From NCBI RefSeq assembly GCF_000430845.1, contig NZ_AUMU01000014.1, forward strand, positions 1-64,000: 64,000 nt of DNA, given 5' to 3'. The position numbers and the translations under genes are program-made. Positions 16,442-25,296 of the stretch are shown one piece after another (positions within the stretch are counted from its first letter, which is position 1; the number at the start of each line of letters is the position of its first letter). Under the pieces are notes generated by a model. It saw only the letters and a program-made list of their open reading frames with translations. It searched no databases and was not told where the DNA came from. The stretch is from Chryseobacterium gregarium DSM 19109 (lineage in GTDB: Bacteria > Bacteroidota > Bacteroidia > Flavobacteriales > Weeksellaceae).

Positions 16442-18460
16442 ATGCGTAAAACGTTACAACTCCTCCTTGTCTTAAATTTTTTCATTTTTTTAAGTGCCCA
16501 AAGCAAATCGGTGCTTAGCATCAATTCTAATTCACTAAGCATTCTGGCAGCGGATTACCGTAAAATATATGCATCGACAAAAGAAATTATTTCTAAACTG
16601 TCAGCGGATGATAAGATGTCCCGGAATACGGATCATTTCAATTTTGCGGCGGCCAATATTTCACTAAACAGCACTGATTTTAATTTTACCCGTCAGAATT
16701 CTGAAAAAAACTCATTCAATATCAACTGGGTTTCTGAAGCCAATTATAATTTCAGCCCGGGTTTTGGCGATGAAGACAATATTTTCTACCGTGCCAGGAT
16801 ATCTTCAGGTTTAGATTGGCTGGCTTTAGGGGAAGGAAGTTCGAAGAATCAAAGAATTCAGAATTCATTGAATGAAAAAGCGAGAAGGATCAACAGGTTG
16901 GAAAAAACACAATATAAAAAGGAAATAGACTACAGAGAAAACCAGGATGGGATCAAAATGATTTTTGATCAAAAAAGAATAGAAATTTTATCTGATTATG
17001 AGCATATATTGAAACTCCTTAATGAGTTTAATGTGAAACAAAATAAAAGCGGCATTTCCAATGATGCCGACTTAGCGCTCAGCAAATACCGTCTGGAAAA
17101 AATTTCGATTGAAAAAAAATCATTGGAAAACCTGGTTAAGAACGCTGCTAACAATTCTTTTAATAAAGAAATCCTAAATGCAGCTATCCCGGATCTGACA
17201 CCCGTTGAAAATATAGACCTCAGCATCTTGGTAAAGGACAGGCAGCTGGCCTTAAAAATGGAAAAAGAAATTCTGGACATTAAAAACAAAAGGGATCGGC
17301 AGCCCGATTTACGGGTCAAATTACGATACAATTATTATTCAGCCTTATCGAAGGACCGGAATTTTGCCAGCTTAGGCGCCTCCCTTAACTTACCGCTTAG
17401 CAGAAATAAGACCAATCTTGATAATGAAAACGACCTGAAGTTCAAGGAAAACATGCTGAATGACCTGCAAATGGTCTACCGGGATAAACTCAATGCCCTT
17501 TACAGAGAGTATTATGAGCTGAAATCTGAAATTGATATCCTGCAGAGTGAAAGCACGTATCTGGAGTCTGACCTTACCCTGAAATCCACCAATGAAAACA
17601 GCAACACCTTTAGCCCTGCGGGATACCTCAACACCGCTGAAAAATTCTTGAATAATCAATTACAGAAGTATGATAAAAAATCTCAGTTGTATGAAAAATA
17701 CCTTGAATACCGAATGGCAGCAGGCATAGATTATACCACCGGACCGCTACAGTCCGGAACCAATGATGATAATGCAGGAAATGAAACCTATATCTGGAGC
17801 GCCTTTTTCAATAATTATTCGAATGCCTATATCATCAACCTGATGAACCACTGGCATATCAACCGGGTTTTTCTGTCTCCCGGAAAGGTACCCGATCTGG
17901 TAAAAGTTGAGGATTTCAAAACACAGGCTGCGGCCAATAACATTCAGGTCTACCGGCTGATCGGGGAAAATTCCTATGCAAAAACGGATGATGGATTTAC
18001 AGATCTTCAGCAGGCTTTAATTGAAGCCAAAAATATGGGTTTTGCCGGGGTACATCTTGATATTGAGCCTCATACGTTTGATGACTATAAAGAAAATGTT
18101 GATATATACGCCCAGAGGTTAATTAATTTATTTACCAGCTCAAAGCTATGGTGTGACCAAAACGCCATGGATATGGGGGTAAGTGTCCCTATGCAACTGC
18201 CTGTAGAGGTAGCCACCGCATTAAATGACAATAATGTGATGAGCTATATCATGGCCTATGATGTTTTAACGCTTGAGAAAAAGATGAATAAAACGGCCGC
18301 CATAAGAAGTATCCTGGAAGCCAATTACGTATGGGTATTCAGGATTAATGATTTCCAGAATTTCAGTGATTTACTGGATGCTGAAACCACCATTCAGAGC
18401 AACGGGATTTCGAAAATAGGATATTATGACCTGTCACAAATGAATAACTTTAAGCCTTAA
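16442..18460 (+). CDS. Outer-membrane-factor-like protein fused to TIM-barrel hydrolase-like domain
   Basis: A 672-residue exported protein (signal peptide MRKTLQLLLVLNFFIFLSAQ). Residues 20-400 are two long helical/coiled-coil halves, each followed or preceded by beta segments (for example LRVKLRYNYY and NFASLGASLNLPLS), the pattern of TolC-type outer membrane factors. Residues 435-670 look like a TIM barrel of a glycoside-hydrolase type: FLSPGK, then GFAGVHLDIEPH with Asp and Glu placed as catalytic acids in GH18-like folds, then MGVSVPMQLP and SYIMAYDV. Its stop overlaps the start of the HlyD-like gene by one base. It may form the export duct and trim the exported polymer. Neither domain has been tested by search. 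Confidence 0.65.
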   Translation: MRKTLQLLLVLNFFIFLSAQSKSVLSINSNSLSILAADYRKIYASTKEIISKLSADDKMSRNTDHFNFAAANISLNSTDFNFTRQNSEKNSFNINWVSEANYNFSPGFGDEDNIFYRARISSGLDWLALGEGSSKNQRIQNSLNEKARRINRLEKTQYKKEIDYRENQDGIKMIFDQKRIEILSDYEHILKLLNEFNVKQNKSGISNDADLALSKYRLEKISIEKKSLENLVKNAANNSFNKEILNAAIPDLTPVENIDLSILVKDRQLALKMEKEILDIKNKRDRQPDLRVKLRYNYYSALSKDRNFASLGASLNLPLSRNKTNLDNENDLKFKENMLNDLQMVYRDKLNALYREYYELKSEIDILQSESTYLESDLTLKSTNENSNTFSPAGYLNTAEKFLNNQLQKYDKKSQLYEKYLEYRMAAGIDYTTGPLQSGTNDDNAGNETYIWSAFFNNYSNAYIINLMNHWHINRVFLSPGKVPDLVKVEDFKTQAAANNIQVYRLIGENSYAKTDDGFTDLQQALIEAKNMGFAGVHLDIEPHTFDDYKENVDIYAQRLINLFTSSKLWCDQNAMDMGVSVPMQLPVEVATALNDNNVMSYIMAYDVLTLEKKMNKTAAIRSILEANYVWVFRINDFQNFSDLLDAETTIQSNGISKIGYYDLSQMNNFKP

Positions 18461-19503
18461 TGGAAATCAATTTTAATAACGACAATGTAACGAGTGAGGT
18501 TTATGAAAAACCTGTTAAAAAAAGAAAATGGGACCGATGGATATACTTTGCCATATTATTATTGATTTTAGGGTCTTTGCTGAGATGGATCATCTCCTCA
18601 TGGGTTTTTGACTATGCAGACGGCTTCCTGAAGCAGCAGCAGTTTGACGTTAAATTTACCAATGACATCAGAATTCTTAATTATAACATCAGCGAAGGGT
18701 CAGCGGTAAAAAAAGGAGACACTTTGTTCAGCTATGAATTTTTTTCCGATGCGAATATCCGTAAAAACTCCAAGCAGGATTCCATTAAAAACCTTATTGA
18801 TAATACCGGGTTTGAAAACAATTTAGTCTCGATTAATGCGGAGATTTCAAAGAAGAATCTTCTTTCAGATGATCTCCGCGGCAGAATAGGGTTTTGGAAG
18901 AGCGAAAAAAAGAGAAAGGAAAAACTCGTATATATCAATCAGATCACGCCCAATGAACTTGCCAACGTAGAGCGGTCTATTGACGATCTGCAATATGAGC
19001 TCAGCTCTTTACAGGCGGATATCAAAGCATTGAATAATGAAAAAACGAAGCTGCTGTCAATTAACAGTGTGAAGAATTCCCTGTTAACGGCAAACAATAA
19101 TGTCCTGAAAGTTCAAAATTTCTACATTTCACCCACCAACGGAACTGCAGACCGTTTCCGGGTAACCAATGGCCAGGTTGCGTATAAATCGGACATCATT
19201 ACGTCGATTATCCACGAGGGACAGTTCGTAAGGGCCTATATCGATATTAATGACCTGGATGAATTTAACGAAGGCGATAAAGTGGAAATAAAACTGCCTT
19301 ACGGTTTCAACAAAACCCTCAAGGGCAAAGTAAAAAAAATCTATTCGATTTCAGAATTAAAGGATGCTTCACTGCTTAACAAAAACATAAACGACAATAA
19401 ATACGGGGTTGTTGTTGATATCGTGCCGCTGGACGGCAATTCCTGGAAAGCGGTGAAAATAAGCAATATCCCGGTAAAGGTGAGAAAATTAAAATTTACA
19501 TAA
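18460..19503 (+). CDS. HlyD-like membrane fusion protein
   Basis: A 347-residue inner-membrane-anchored periplasmic adaptor. One membrane segment (about residues 28-48, YFAILLLILGSLLRW), a first half-lipoyl strand (NISEGSAVKKGDTLFSYE), a helical hairpin (about 105-200) and a second half-lipoyl region (FYISPTNGTADRF, then TNGQVAYKSD) are followed by a beta-barrel domain (GDKVEIKLPYG). The family links an inner-membrane exporter to an outer membrane factor. Here the gene starts in the stop of the OMF-like gene (TAATG) and a glycosyltransferase follows two genes later, so polysaccharide export is the likely role. Confidence 0.82.
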   Translation: MEINFNNDNVTSEVYEKPVKKRKWDRWIYFAILLLILGSLLRWIISSWVFDYADGFLKQQQFDVKFTNDIRILNYNISEGSAVKKGDTLFSYEFFSDANIRKNSKQDSIKNLIDNTGFENNLVSINAEISKKNLLSDDLRGRIGFWKSEKKRKEKLVYINQITPNELANVERSIDDLQYELSSLQADIKALNNEKTKLLSINSVKNSLLTANNNVLKVQNFYISPTNGTADRFRVTNGQVAYKSDIITSIIHEGQFVRAYIDINDLDEFNEGDKVEIKLPYGFNKTLKGKVKKIYSISELKDASLLNKNINDNKYGVVVDIVPLDGNSWKAVKISNIPVKVRKLKFT

Positions 19504-19509
19504 GGAGTA

Positions 19510-20469
19510 ATGATGTCAGAAAAAATTTTAAATCTGGACAACGGAATCACTGCTTTAATGCTGGAAGAGCATATCGATCATAATGAAATACCGGATGCCG
19601 ACAGTGCAGACATCTGGATTGTCAATAATGAAAAAGCATGGAATGTAAGGAAATTCCTGATAAGCGTGATCCGGCATCCGGATTCCAGGGTTTTTCTTAA
19701 ACCCATTTTTTTACAGAAAAACTTTAAAAAAACCTACAAAGAATATAAAAGCTATAACCTCAAACATCTTTGTGACGGTTATGTTGAGGATTTAAATTTT
19801 AAAAACAAGGCAGGATCCATCCAGTTCATTTTAAACTTCATTAAAAAGAGCAACCTCGGTCCCGCTCTCTTTCCGGAAAATAACCTGTTGAAAAGGATAC
19901 TCGCGTATTATTATTCAAGAGATAAAAATATTGAGTTTTACGAAAGCTCCGATTCACTCAGCGGATACTCCTACCCGCGTGCTGAAGCGTATTATGACAG
20001 CACCGCAGACGCCTATACTAATACTAGGCAGATCTTGAACAGTGCCTATAAAGACGGTTTTCTGGACAGGCATTACGTAGATACTTCCCATATCTGCAAA
20101 AAATGCAGCTCGGGGTTCCTGAATTACCGGGAGGAATGCCCGAAATGCAAAGGGCATAACCTGCAGGCCAGGGTTTTAATCCATCATTTCAGGTGTGCCT
20201 TCGTTGCTACGGAAAACATTTTCCAGCAGGGGGAAAAATTAATCTGCCCCAAATGCACTACGGAACTGAAAAATATAGGCGTGGATTATGATAAGCCCGG
20301 GAAAATATTTTACTGTAAGAACCATACCTGTCAAAATGAATTCCAGAAACCTTTGATCGGGGTTCACTGTATCAACTGTAAAACAGAACAGACCCCGTCA
20401 GAATTAAACCTGGAGAAGATCTATAATTATGAGCTTACGCATAAAGCCATCACCGAAATATTAAATTAG
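19510..20469 (+). CDS. Cysteine-rich TackOD1-type zinc-ribbon protein
   Basis: A 319-residue cytoplasmic protein. Residues 30-115 (ADIWIVNNEKAWNVRKFLIS) look like a degenerate receiver-type fold. From about 190 it has 11 cysteines, mostly in pairs: C196/C199, C210/C213, C229, C246/C249, C269/C274 and C287/C290, suited to several zinc ribbons. This matches what is called the TackOD1 output domain, which occurs next to glycosyltransferases and HlyD proteins in other bacteria. AGGAG lies just before two adjacent ATGs (19510 and 19513). A role as regulator or co-factor of the synthase is inferred from position; the biochemical function is unknown. Confidence 0.7.
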   Translation: MMSEKILNLDNGITALMLEEHIDHNEIPDADSADIWIVNNEKAWNVRKFLISVIRHPDSRVFLKPIFLQKNFKKTYKEYKSYNLKHLCDGYVEDLNFKNKAGSIQFILNFIKKSNLGPALFPENNLLKRILAYYYSRDKNIEFYESSDSLSGYSYPRAEAYYDSTADAYTNTRQILNSAYKDGFLDRHYVDTSHICKKCSSGFLNYREECPKCKGHNLQARVLIHHFRCAFVATENIFQQGEKLICPKCTTELKNIGVDYDKPGKIFYCKNHTCQNEFQKPLIGVHCINCKTEQTPSELNLEKIYNYELTHKAITEILN

Positions 20470-20478
20470 AACGTAAAG

Positions 20479-21786
20479 ATGGATAATCTTTGGGAAATGA
20501 TTTTTTCTAATTTGCAGTATTCGGACTGGAATAAAATTCTGAACTGGGGATGGTATGTCTTTTTAATAGATATCCCGCGGTTCCTGATTCTTGAGATTAT
20601 TGTCCTTTTCGTAAGCATCCGGAACCGGTATACCAATAAAGACGAATGGAAAGCAGGCAGGGAAAAGCTGATGAAGGAATTTCCGCTGGTTACCGTTTTG
20701 GTGCCCGGACACAATGAAGGGAGGCATCTTCATAAAATGATCGTCTCCATGCAGAAACAGACCTATAAAAACATCGAAATAATCGTTGTTGACGACGGTT
20801 CTACCGATAACACCAGAATTATCGGGCAGTCTTTTGAAAAAACCGGCTCCATCGCAAAATTTCTAAGATCTGAAATCCGTGGCGGAAAGGCCTCAGCTGC
20901 AAACCTGGGACTGAAATATTCAAGAGGCAAATACATCGTTCACATCGATGCCGATTCCTCATTGGAAAACAACGCTATTGAAAAATCGTTACTGCCGTTT
21001 TATGTGTATGACAATGTCGGGGGAGTCGGCGGGAACTTAATGGTAAGGAATGATGAAGATTCCCTGGCATCGACGATGCAATATCTAGAATACCAGCAAT
21101 CCATCAGCATTTCCAGGATTGTCCTTTCAAAACTCGGCATCTATAAGATCATTTCCGGAGCTTTCGGGGTTTTCCCGAAAAAAATACTTGACCGCGTAGG
21201 CGGCTGGGACGTAGGCCCGGGTCTGGATGGCGACCTGACGGTAAAGATCAGGAAAATAGGCTACAACATTATTTTTGAAGAAAGCGCGGTCTGCAATACC
21301 CACGTCCCTGCAGAATGGAACAAGCTGGCCAAGCAGAGGCTGCGCTGGTCACGCTCCCTCGTCCGTTTCAGGCTCAGGAAACATAAAGACATCTGGGTCC
21401 CCAACAAAAATTTCCGGCTCTCGAATTTCTTCTCATTCTTTGAAAATGTGTTCTTCGGGCTCGTTCTGGATGTCACCTGGCTCGTTTATATGCTAAGAAT
21501 AATAATTGAGAATCCTGAGTTCCTTCTTTTTTGGTTGCCATTCAAATATTTACTATATTTGCTGCTTTATTTTATGCAGTTTCTGGTATGCCTGATCATT
21601 GTAAATAATAAAAGGAAATTTTTGTCTAAAATTATATATATTCCACTTTACCCATTATATATGGGATACTTTATGCGACTTGTAAGAACCATTGCCTATT
21701 TTGACGAATTCTTCTTTTACGATTCTTATAAAGATCCTTGGAATCCTCAAAAAACATCCAAAAAAGCCAGAGAATTCGGTGCCTGA
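20479..21786 (+). CDS. Processive family 2 glycosyltransferase
   Basis: A 435-residue membrane glycosyltransferase of the PgaC/HasA/BcsA type. An N-terminal membrane segment (about 18-42) precedes the GT-A catalytic domain with VDDGSTDN, the metal-binding HIDADS, and the QRLRW motif characteristic of processive synthases. Two to three C-terminal membrane segments follow (about 320-400). It would polymerise a beta-linked sugar at the inner membrane and extrude it. It is the fourth gene of an operon with an OMF/hydrolase fusion, an HlyD protein and the zinc-ribbon protein (9 bp gap). The polymer cannot be told from sequence. Confidence 0.88.
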   Translation: MDNLWEMIFSNLQYSDWNKILNWGWYVFLIDIPRFLILEIIVLFVSIRNRYTNKDEWKAGREKLMKEFPLVTVLVPGHNEGRHLHKMIVSMQKQTYKNIEIIVVDDGSTDNTRIIGQSFEKTGSIAKFLRSEIRGGKASAANLGLKYSRGKYIVHIDADSSLENNAIEKSLLPFYVYDNVGGVGGNLMVRNDEDSLASTMQYLEYQQSISISRIVLSKLGIYKIISGAFGVFPKKILDRVGGWDVGPGLDGDLTVKIRKIGYNIIFEESAVCNTHVPAEWNKLAKQRLRWSRSLVRFRLRKHKDIWVPNKNFRLSNFFSFFENVFFGLVLDVTWLVYMLRIIIENPEFLLFWLPFKYLLYLLLYFMQFLVCLIIVNNKRKFLSKIIYIPLYPLYMGYFMRLVRTIAYFDEFFFYDSYKDPWNPQKTSKKAREFGA

Positions 21787-21849
21787 ATGATGCCGTCCTC
21801 TATCCCTGCCCTATTCTATTAAAATACACAAACAATAAGATACTCATTA

Positions 21850-23877
21850 ATGATTAAAAAACTAAGCGCAGCAATAGGTGTTTTACTGCTTATTGCTTCA
21901 ACCGGGTGTTCTTCAGAAGACAATCTGATGTCTGAGAACAATGAAAGTTCCAATTCCATTACCAATGGAGATATTACGCTTCGATACGGAAGCGGAGATC
22001 TCAGCAAAAGTATTGAATTAAAGAACACTAAAGTTAACTTTGTGACCTTCGATCAGAATGGCCACAAATCATCTGCCACCCAGAAAACCGTTTCCTATAC
22101 ACCCAATTTATCAGGTGCTATAGCTGCTGTCGGAAGTAACTGGTATAATATCAATAACGGCGAAACCTATTACATTCCGGAAGGGACTACTTTCACAGGC
22201 GGGTTTAATTTTAATTCTGCCGGAAAAATTATTGTTCTGGGTAACCTGGGAGGTTCAAACTGGATCAATGTTCCCAATGGAGGCAGAGTTGAGGTTGGTA
22301 CCAACGGTAAGATCCTGAATTCAGCCAATTTCCATCTTAACTCAGGTGGAATACTGGATAACTACGGATATGTAGATTATACGACTTCATCGGTTGACGG
22401 GACCATCAACAACTATAACAACCTGACGTTCACGAATAATGTCAGCTTAAACGGAAGCTCTACAGTCAATAACTTCTGCAGAATGGTGTTTAGCCAGCAG
22501 AACAACTATTTGAATTCCAACCTGACCAATGAAGGATATTTAACGTTCTCGAAAGGATTCCACATTAACGGTTCGGGAGTACTGAACCTTAAGCCGCAGT
22601 CATTCACTGATGTGACAGGAGGATCCGTTTCTATAGACGGCAAGATCTCCAATACAGGAAGCAGCTTTGCAAGAATGGACTTCGTTAACATGTCTTTCGG
22701 AAATATGAATGCTTCACCGGCTGTAGTGGGGCTTATTGACCTGAACTTTACCAATACCTCTTATTCTGTATTACAGAACAACAATAAAATCAACAATCAG
22801 GTTACCTTAAACGCAAACACGTATATCCCTGAAGAAGGGTGCAGGCCTCAGAAAGGAATTACTCCGTGTACAGACAGCCAGCTTCAGTTTACGCTGGTCG
22901 CCAATGTGGTAAGCCCGGCGATCAATAACAATACACTGAGCGCAACCGGTGTTGTGGTAAATAACGGGTATGCTTATTTATCTTACCATACCAATGATGC
23001 AGCACACGGAAGCACGACTCAAGGAGCTGTAAGAATTCTAAACGTTTCTGATTACAGTGCTCCGGCATTGTTAAGTGAAGCATTATTCAATAATGTAGAA
23101 TTCAATAATATCGACGTTGCCGATAACAGAATATTTGCGACAGGCGGAGATAAAAACGGGGCAAGGCTCATTACGGCGCCACTTTCCAACAACGTATTCA
23201 ATACACAGGATTTATCATTATTCTCAAGTTATAAGCTTCCAAGCGCTACGGCAAAAAATTCTTATTTCTATAATAATTATCTGTATACGGTAACAGGAGC
23301 AACAGGAGGAGGTTTCTTCAAGCTTAATCCTGCTGCGGGATATGCGGTGTCTGACCAGTTTTATGCATCAGGTGAAAAAGCCAAATATATTGCACATAAC
23401 AACAGTTATCAGGTATTCCTGGCTACTGATGCTAGCGGGACATCCCTGAGAATAGCCAATGTAGATGGTTCCAACCCGAAAACATATACTTATAACACGC
23501 TGGTACAATCTGTGACTGACGGAAAAAATGTAATTACTTTAGATGATGAATATGTATACCTGGCACTAAGTGATAAAGGGGTAGCCAAGATTAAGCTAAG
23601 CAACGGTCAGCTGATGAATACTTTTGTTCCTAGAAATTTTAAAGTTAACAGCCAGAACGTATTCAGCCAGACAGGCCTTACCAATGCGGTTGCGGTAAAT
23701 AACTGTTACCTGTATCTGGCTAACGGTACAGACGGTGTTATTGTTCTGAACAAGACGACCTTCAATGTAGTAGGATACTATAAACTGAACGGTTCGGCAA
23801 ATTATATATATATCAATAATAACCTAGCCTTTGTTGCAACAGGACAATCAGGATTGAATATCCTGAAGATCAATTAA
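21850..23877 (+). CDS. Large surface lipoprotein with beta-helix and propeller-like halves
   Basis: A 675-residue lipoprotein: lipobox ASTGC with Cys20, followed by SSEDN. Residues 80-320 are rich in Asn, Gly, Thr and Ser in short strand repeats (NYGYVDYTTSS, GTINNYNNLTF), like a right-handed beta-helix. Residues 350-675 repeat motifs such as GYAYLSYHT, NRIFATGG, NYLYTVTG, EYVYLALSDKGVAKI and NNLAFVATGQSGL, typical of LVIVD-type beta-propellers. It follows the glycosyltransferase by 63 bp without a visible terminator, so it may be co-transcribed and act with the polymer at the surface. Function is not known. Confidence 0.75.
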   Translation: MIKKLSAAIGVLLLIASTGCSSEDNLMSENNESSNSITNGDITLRYGSGDLSKSIELKNTKVNFVTFDQNGHKSSATQKTVSYTPNLSGAIAAVGSNWYNINNGETYYIPEGTTFTGGFNFNSAGKIIVLGNLGGSNWINVPNGGRVEVGTNGKILNSANFHLNSGGILDNYGYVDYTTSSVDGTINNYNNLTFTNNVSLNGSSTVNNFCRMVFSQQNNYLNSNLTNEGYLTFSKGFHINGSGVLNLKPQSFTDVTGGSVSIDGKISNTGSSFARMDFVNMSFGNMNASPAVVGLIDLNFTNTSYSVLQNNNKINNQVTLNANTYIPEEGCRPQKGITPCTDSQLQFTLVANVVSPAINNNTLSATGVVVNNGYAYLSYHTNDAAHGSTTQGAVRILNVSDYSAPALLSEALFNNVEFNNIDVADNRIFATGGDKNGARLITAPLSNNVFNTQDLSLFSSYKLPSATAKNSYFYNNYLYTVTGATGGGFFKLNPAAGYAVSDQFYASGEKAKYIAHNNSYQVFLATDASGTSLRIANVDGSNPKTYTYNTLVQSVTDGKNVITLDDEYVYLALSDKGVAKIKLSNGQLMNTFVPRNFKVNSQNVFSQTGLTNAVAVNNCYLYLANGTDGVIVLNKTTFNVVGYYKLNGSANYIYINNNLAFVATGQSGLNILKIN

Positions 23878-23938
23878 TCAATGCTCAATTGATTGGATAT
23901 GGACAACTGATCATAAATATATTTTAAAGCCTTACAAT

Positions 23939-23973
23939 AAATCCGGAAATTAAAATTTCCGGATTTATTTTTT
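23939..23973 (+). terminator. Rho-independent terminator after lipoprotein gene
   Basis: AAATCCGGAAAT / ATTTCCGGATTT form a perfect 12-bp stem, followed by a T-rich run. Confidence 0.85.
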
Positions 23974-24181
23974 ATGTATACCTGTCTCCGGTTAACTGTA
24001 TTTTTAAATAACGGGTAACAGCCATTACTTATTCAAGCTCAGAATTTATAAACACCTAGCTGTTTTTTAATAACTGACCATTTTTCTTAGTTGTTTCCGG
24101 CAGGATGACAGTCCCTGATTTCCTGTTTTGTTTATTTAAATTTAATTATCTTTAAGGGTTAACAAGCATGAACATCTGAAT

Positions 24182-24643
24182 ATGAAAAAAGTACTGGTTA
24201 TTATTCTTGTAGCATTTGTTATGATACAGTTTTTCCCGATTGACACCACCAATCCTGCGCCTACGCCCGGAATGGACTTTTTAAAAATTAAAAATACACC
24301 CGCTCAGACCGCAGGGATTATCAACACCTCATGCTATGACTGCCATTCCAATGAAACCCGGTATCCCTGGTATTCTCATGTTGCACCTGCTTCTTGGTTT
24401 TTAAAAAACCATATCGACGAAGGAAGAAAAAACCTGAATTTTTCCACCTTTGCCATGTATGAACCGAAAATACAGGCACATAAATTGCAGGAATGCATAG
24501 AAATGGTTGAGAAGAAGGAAATGCCGATGGAATCTTATTTTATAGGTCATCAGGATGCTAAAGTGACCGATGAACAGAGAAAAGTTTTAATCAGGTATTT
24601 CCAGCGGGAGAAAAAAGAAACGGAGCGGAAACTAGCCCTTTAA
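24182..24643 (+). CDS. Haem-binding domain protein
   Basis: A 153-residue protein with an N-terminal membrane or signal segment (VLVIILVAFVMIQFFPID) and a cytochrome-c-type CYDCH motif (Cys51, Cys54, His55) in the context NTSCYDCHSNETRYPWYSH, as in the haem-binding domain family of Bacteroidetes (PF14376). It probably faces the periplasm, where haem would be attached. A short gap (12 bp) links it to the DCC-family thiol protein gene. The redox partner is not known. Confidence 0.85.
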   Translation: MKKVLVIILVAFVMIQFFPIDTTNPAPTPGMDFLKIKNTPAQTAGIINTSCYDCHSNETRYPWYSHVAPASWFLKNHIDEGRKNLNFSTFAMYEPKIQAHKLQECIEMVEKKEMPMESYFIGHQDAKVTDEQRKVLIRYFQREKKETERKLAL

Positions 24644-24655
24644 ACCCTCATAATT

Positions 24656-25069
24656 ATGGACCTGAACTGGCAAAATAAACATATTGTATTTTTCGACGGA
24701 GACTGCGGCGTGTGTAACTTCTGGGTGCAGTGGATCCTTGAGCGGGATAAACAGGATCAGTTCCTGTTTGCTTCCCTTCAGTCGGATTTCGGCCAGAAAT
24801 TCCTGTCTGAAAGAAATCTGGATACGAAAGTTTTCAATACCCTGTACCTTTGGAAACCCAACGAATATTATCTGGAAAAATCAAGAGCCGTTTTAAAGAT
24901 TGCCAATGTACTGGGCGGGATTTATAAGCTGTCTGGAATTGCGAAGATCATTCCCAAATCGTTAAGCGACACGGTATATGACACGGTTTCAAAAAACAGG
25001 ATGAAACTGGCCAACCAAAAATGCTACCTGTCGACCCCTCAGGAAAGAAAAAAATTTATTGAGGTCTGA
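24656..25069 (+). CDS. DCC-family thiol-disulfide oxidoreductase-like protein (DUF393)
   Basis: A 137-residue protein with the family hallmark DGDCGVCNFWV (Cys17 and Cys20 as a CxxC pair) after an N-terminal strand, followed by FASLQSDFG and the C-terminal basic segment. The DUF393/YuxK family is thought to have thiol-disulfide exchange activity, though direct evidence is thin. It lies directly after the haem-binding gene and is probably co-transcribed. Confidence 0.88.
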   Translation: MDLNWQNKHIVFFDGDCGVCNFWVQWILERDKQDQFLFASLQSDFGQKFLSERNLDTKVFNTLYLWKPNEYYLEKSRAVLKIANVLGGIYKLSGIAKIIPKSLSDTVYDTVSKNRMKLANQKCYLSTPQERKKFIEV

Positions 25070-25195
25070 TTTTTTTAATAAAAACTGAATATACATTTCA
25101 TACTATGTCGGTACTCAATAAAATTCAAATAATCAGATTTAAACATCATTTTAAATTTTACCCGAATCTCTAAAACCACAATAATATAAGAACAT

Positions 25196-25226
25196 AAAGA
25201 CTGTTCATAATAAAACAGTCTTTTTT
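25196..25226. terminator. Terminator between convergent genes
   Basis: AAAGACTGTT / AACAGTCTTT is a perfect 10-bp stem with an 8-base loop and T runs on the plus side. It serves the DCC gene and may also stop the amylase transcript. Confidence 0.8.
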
Positions 25227-25296
25227 ATGGTTACAGATCATCACGCACGTTTACAGATTTTAATACTAATGATGTGATGCAATCTTTGAAAAAATA

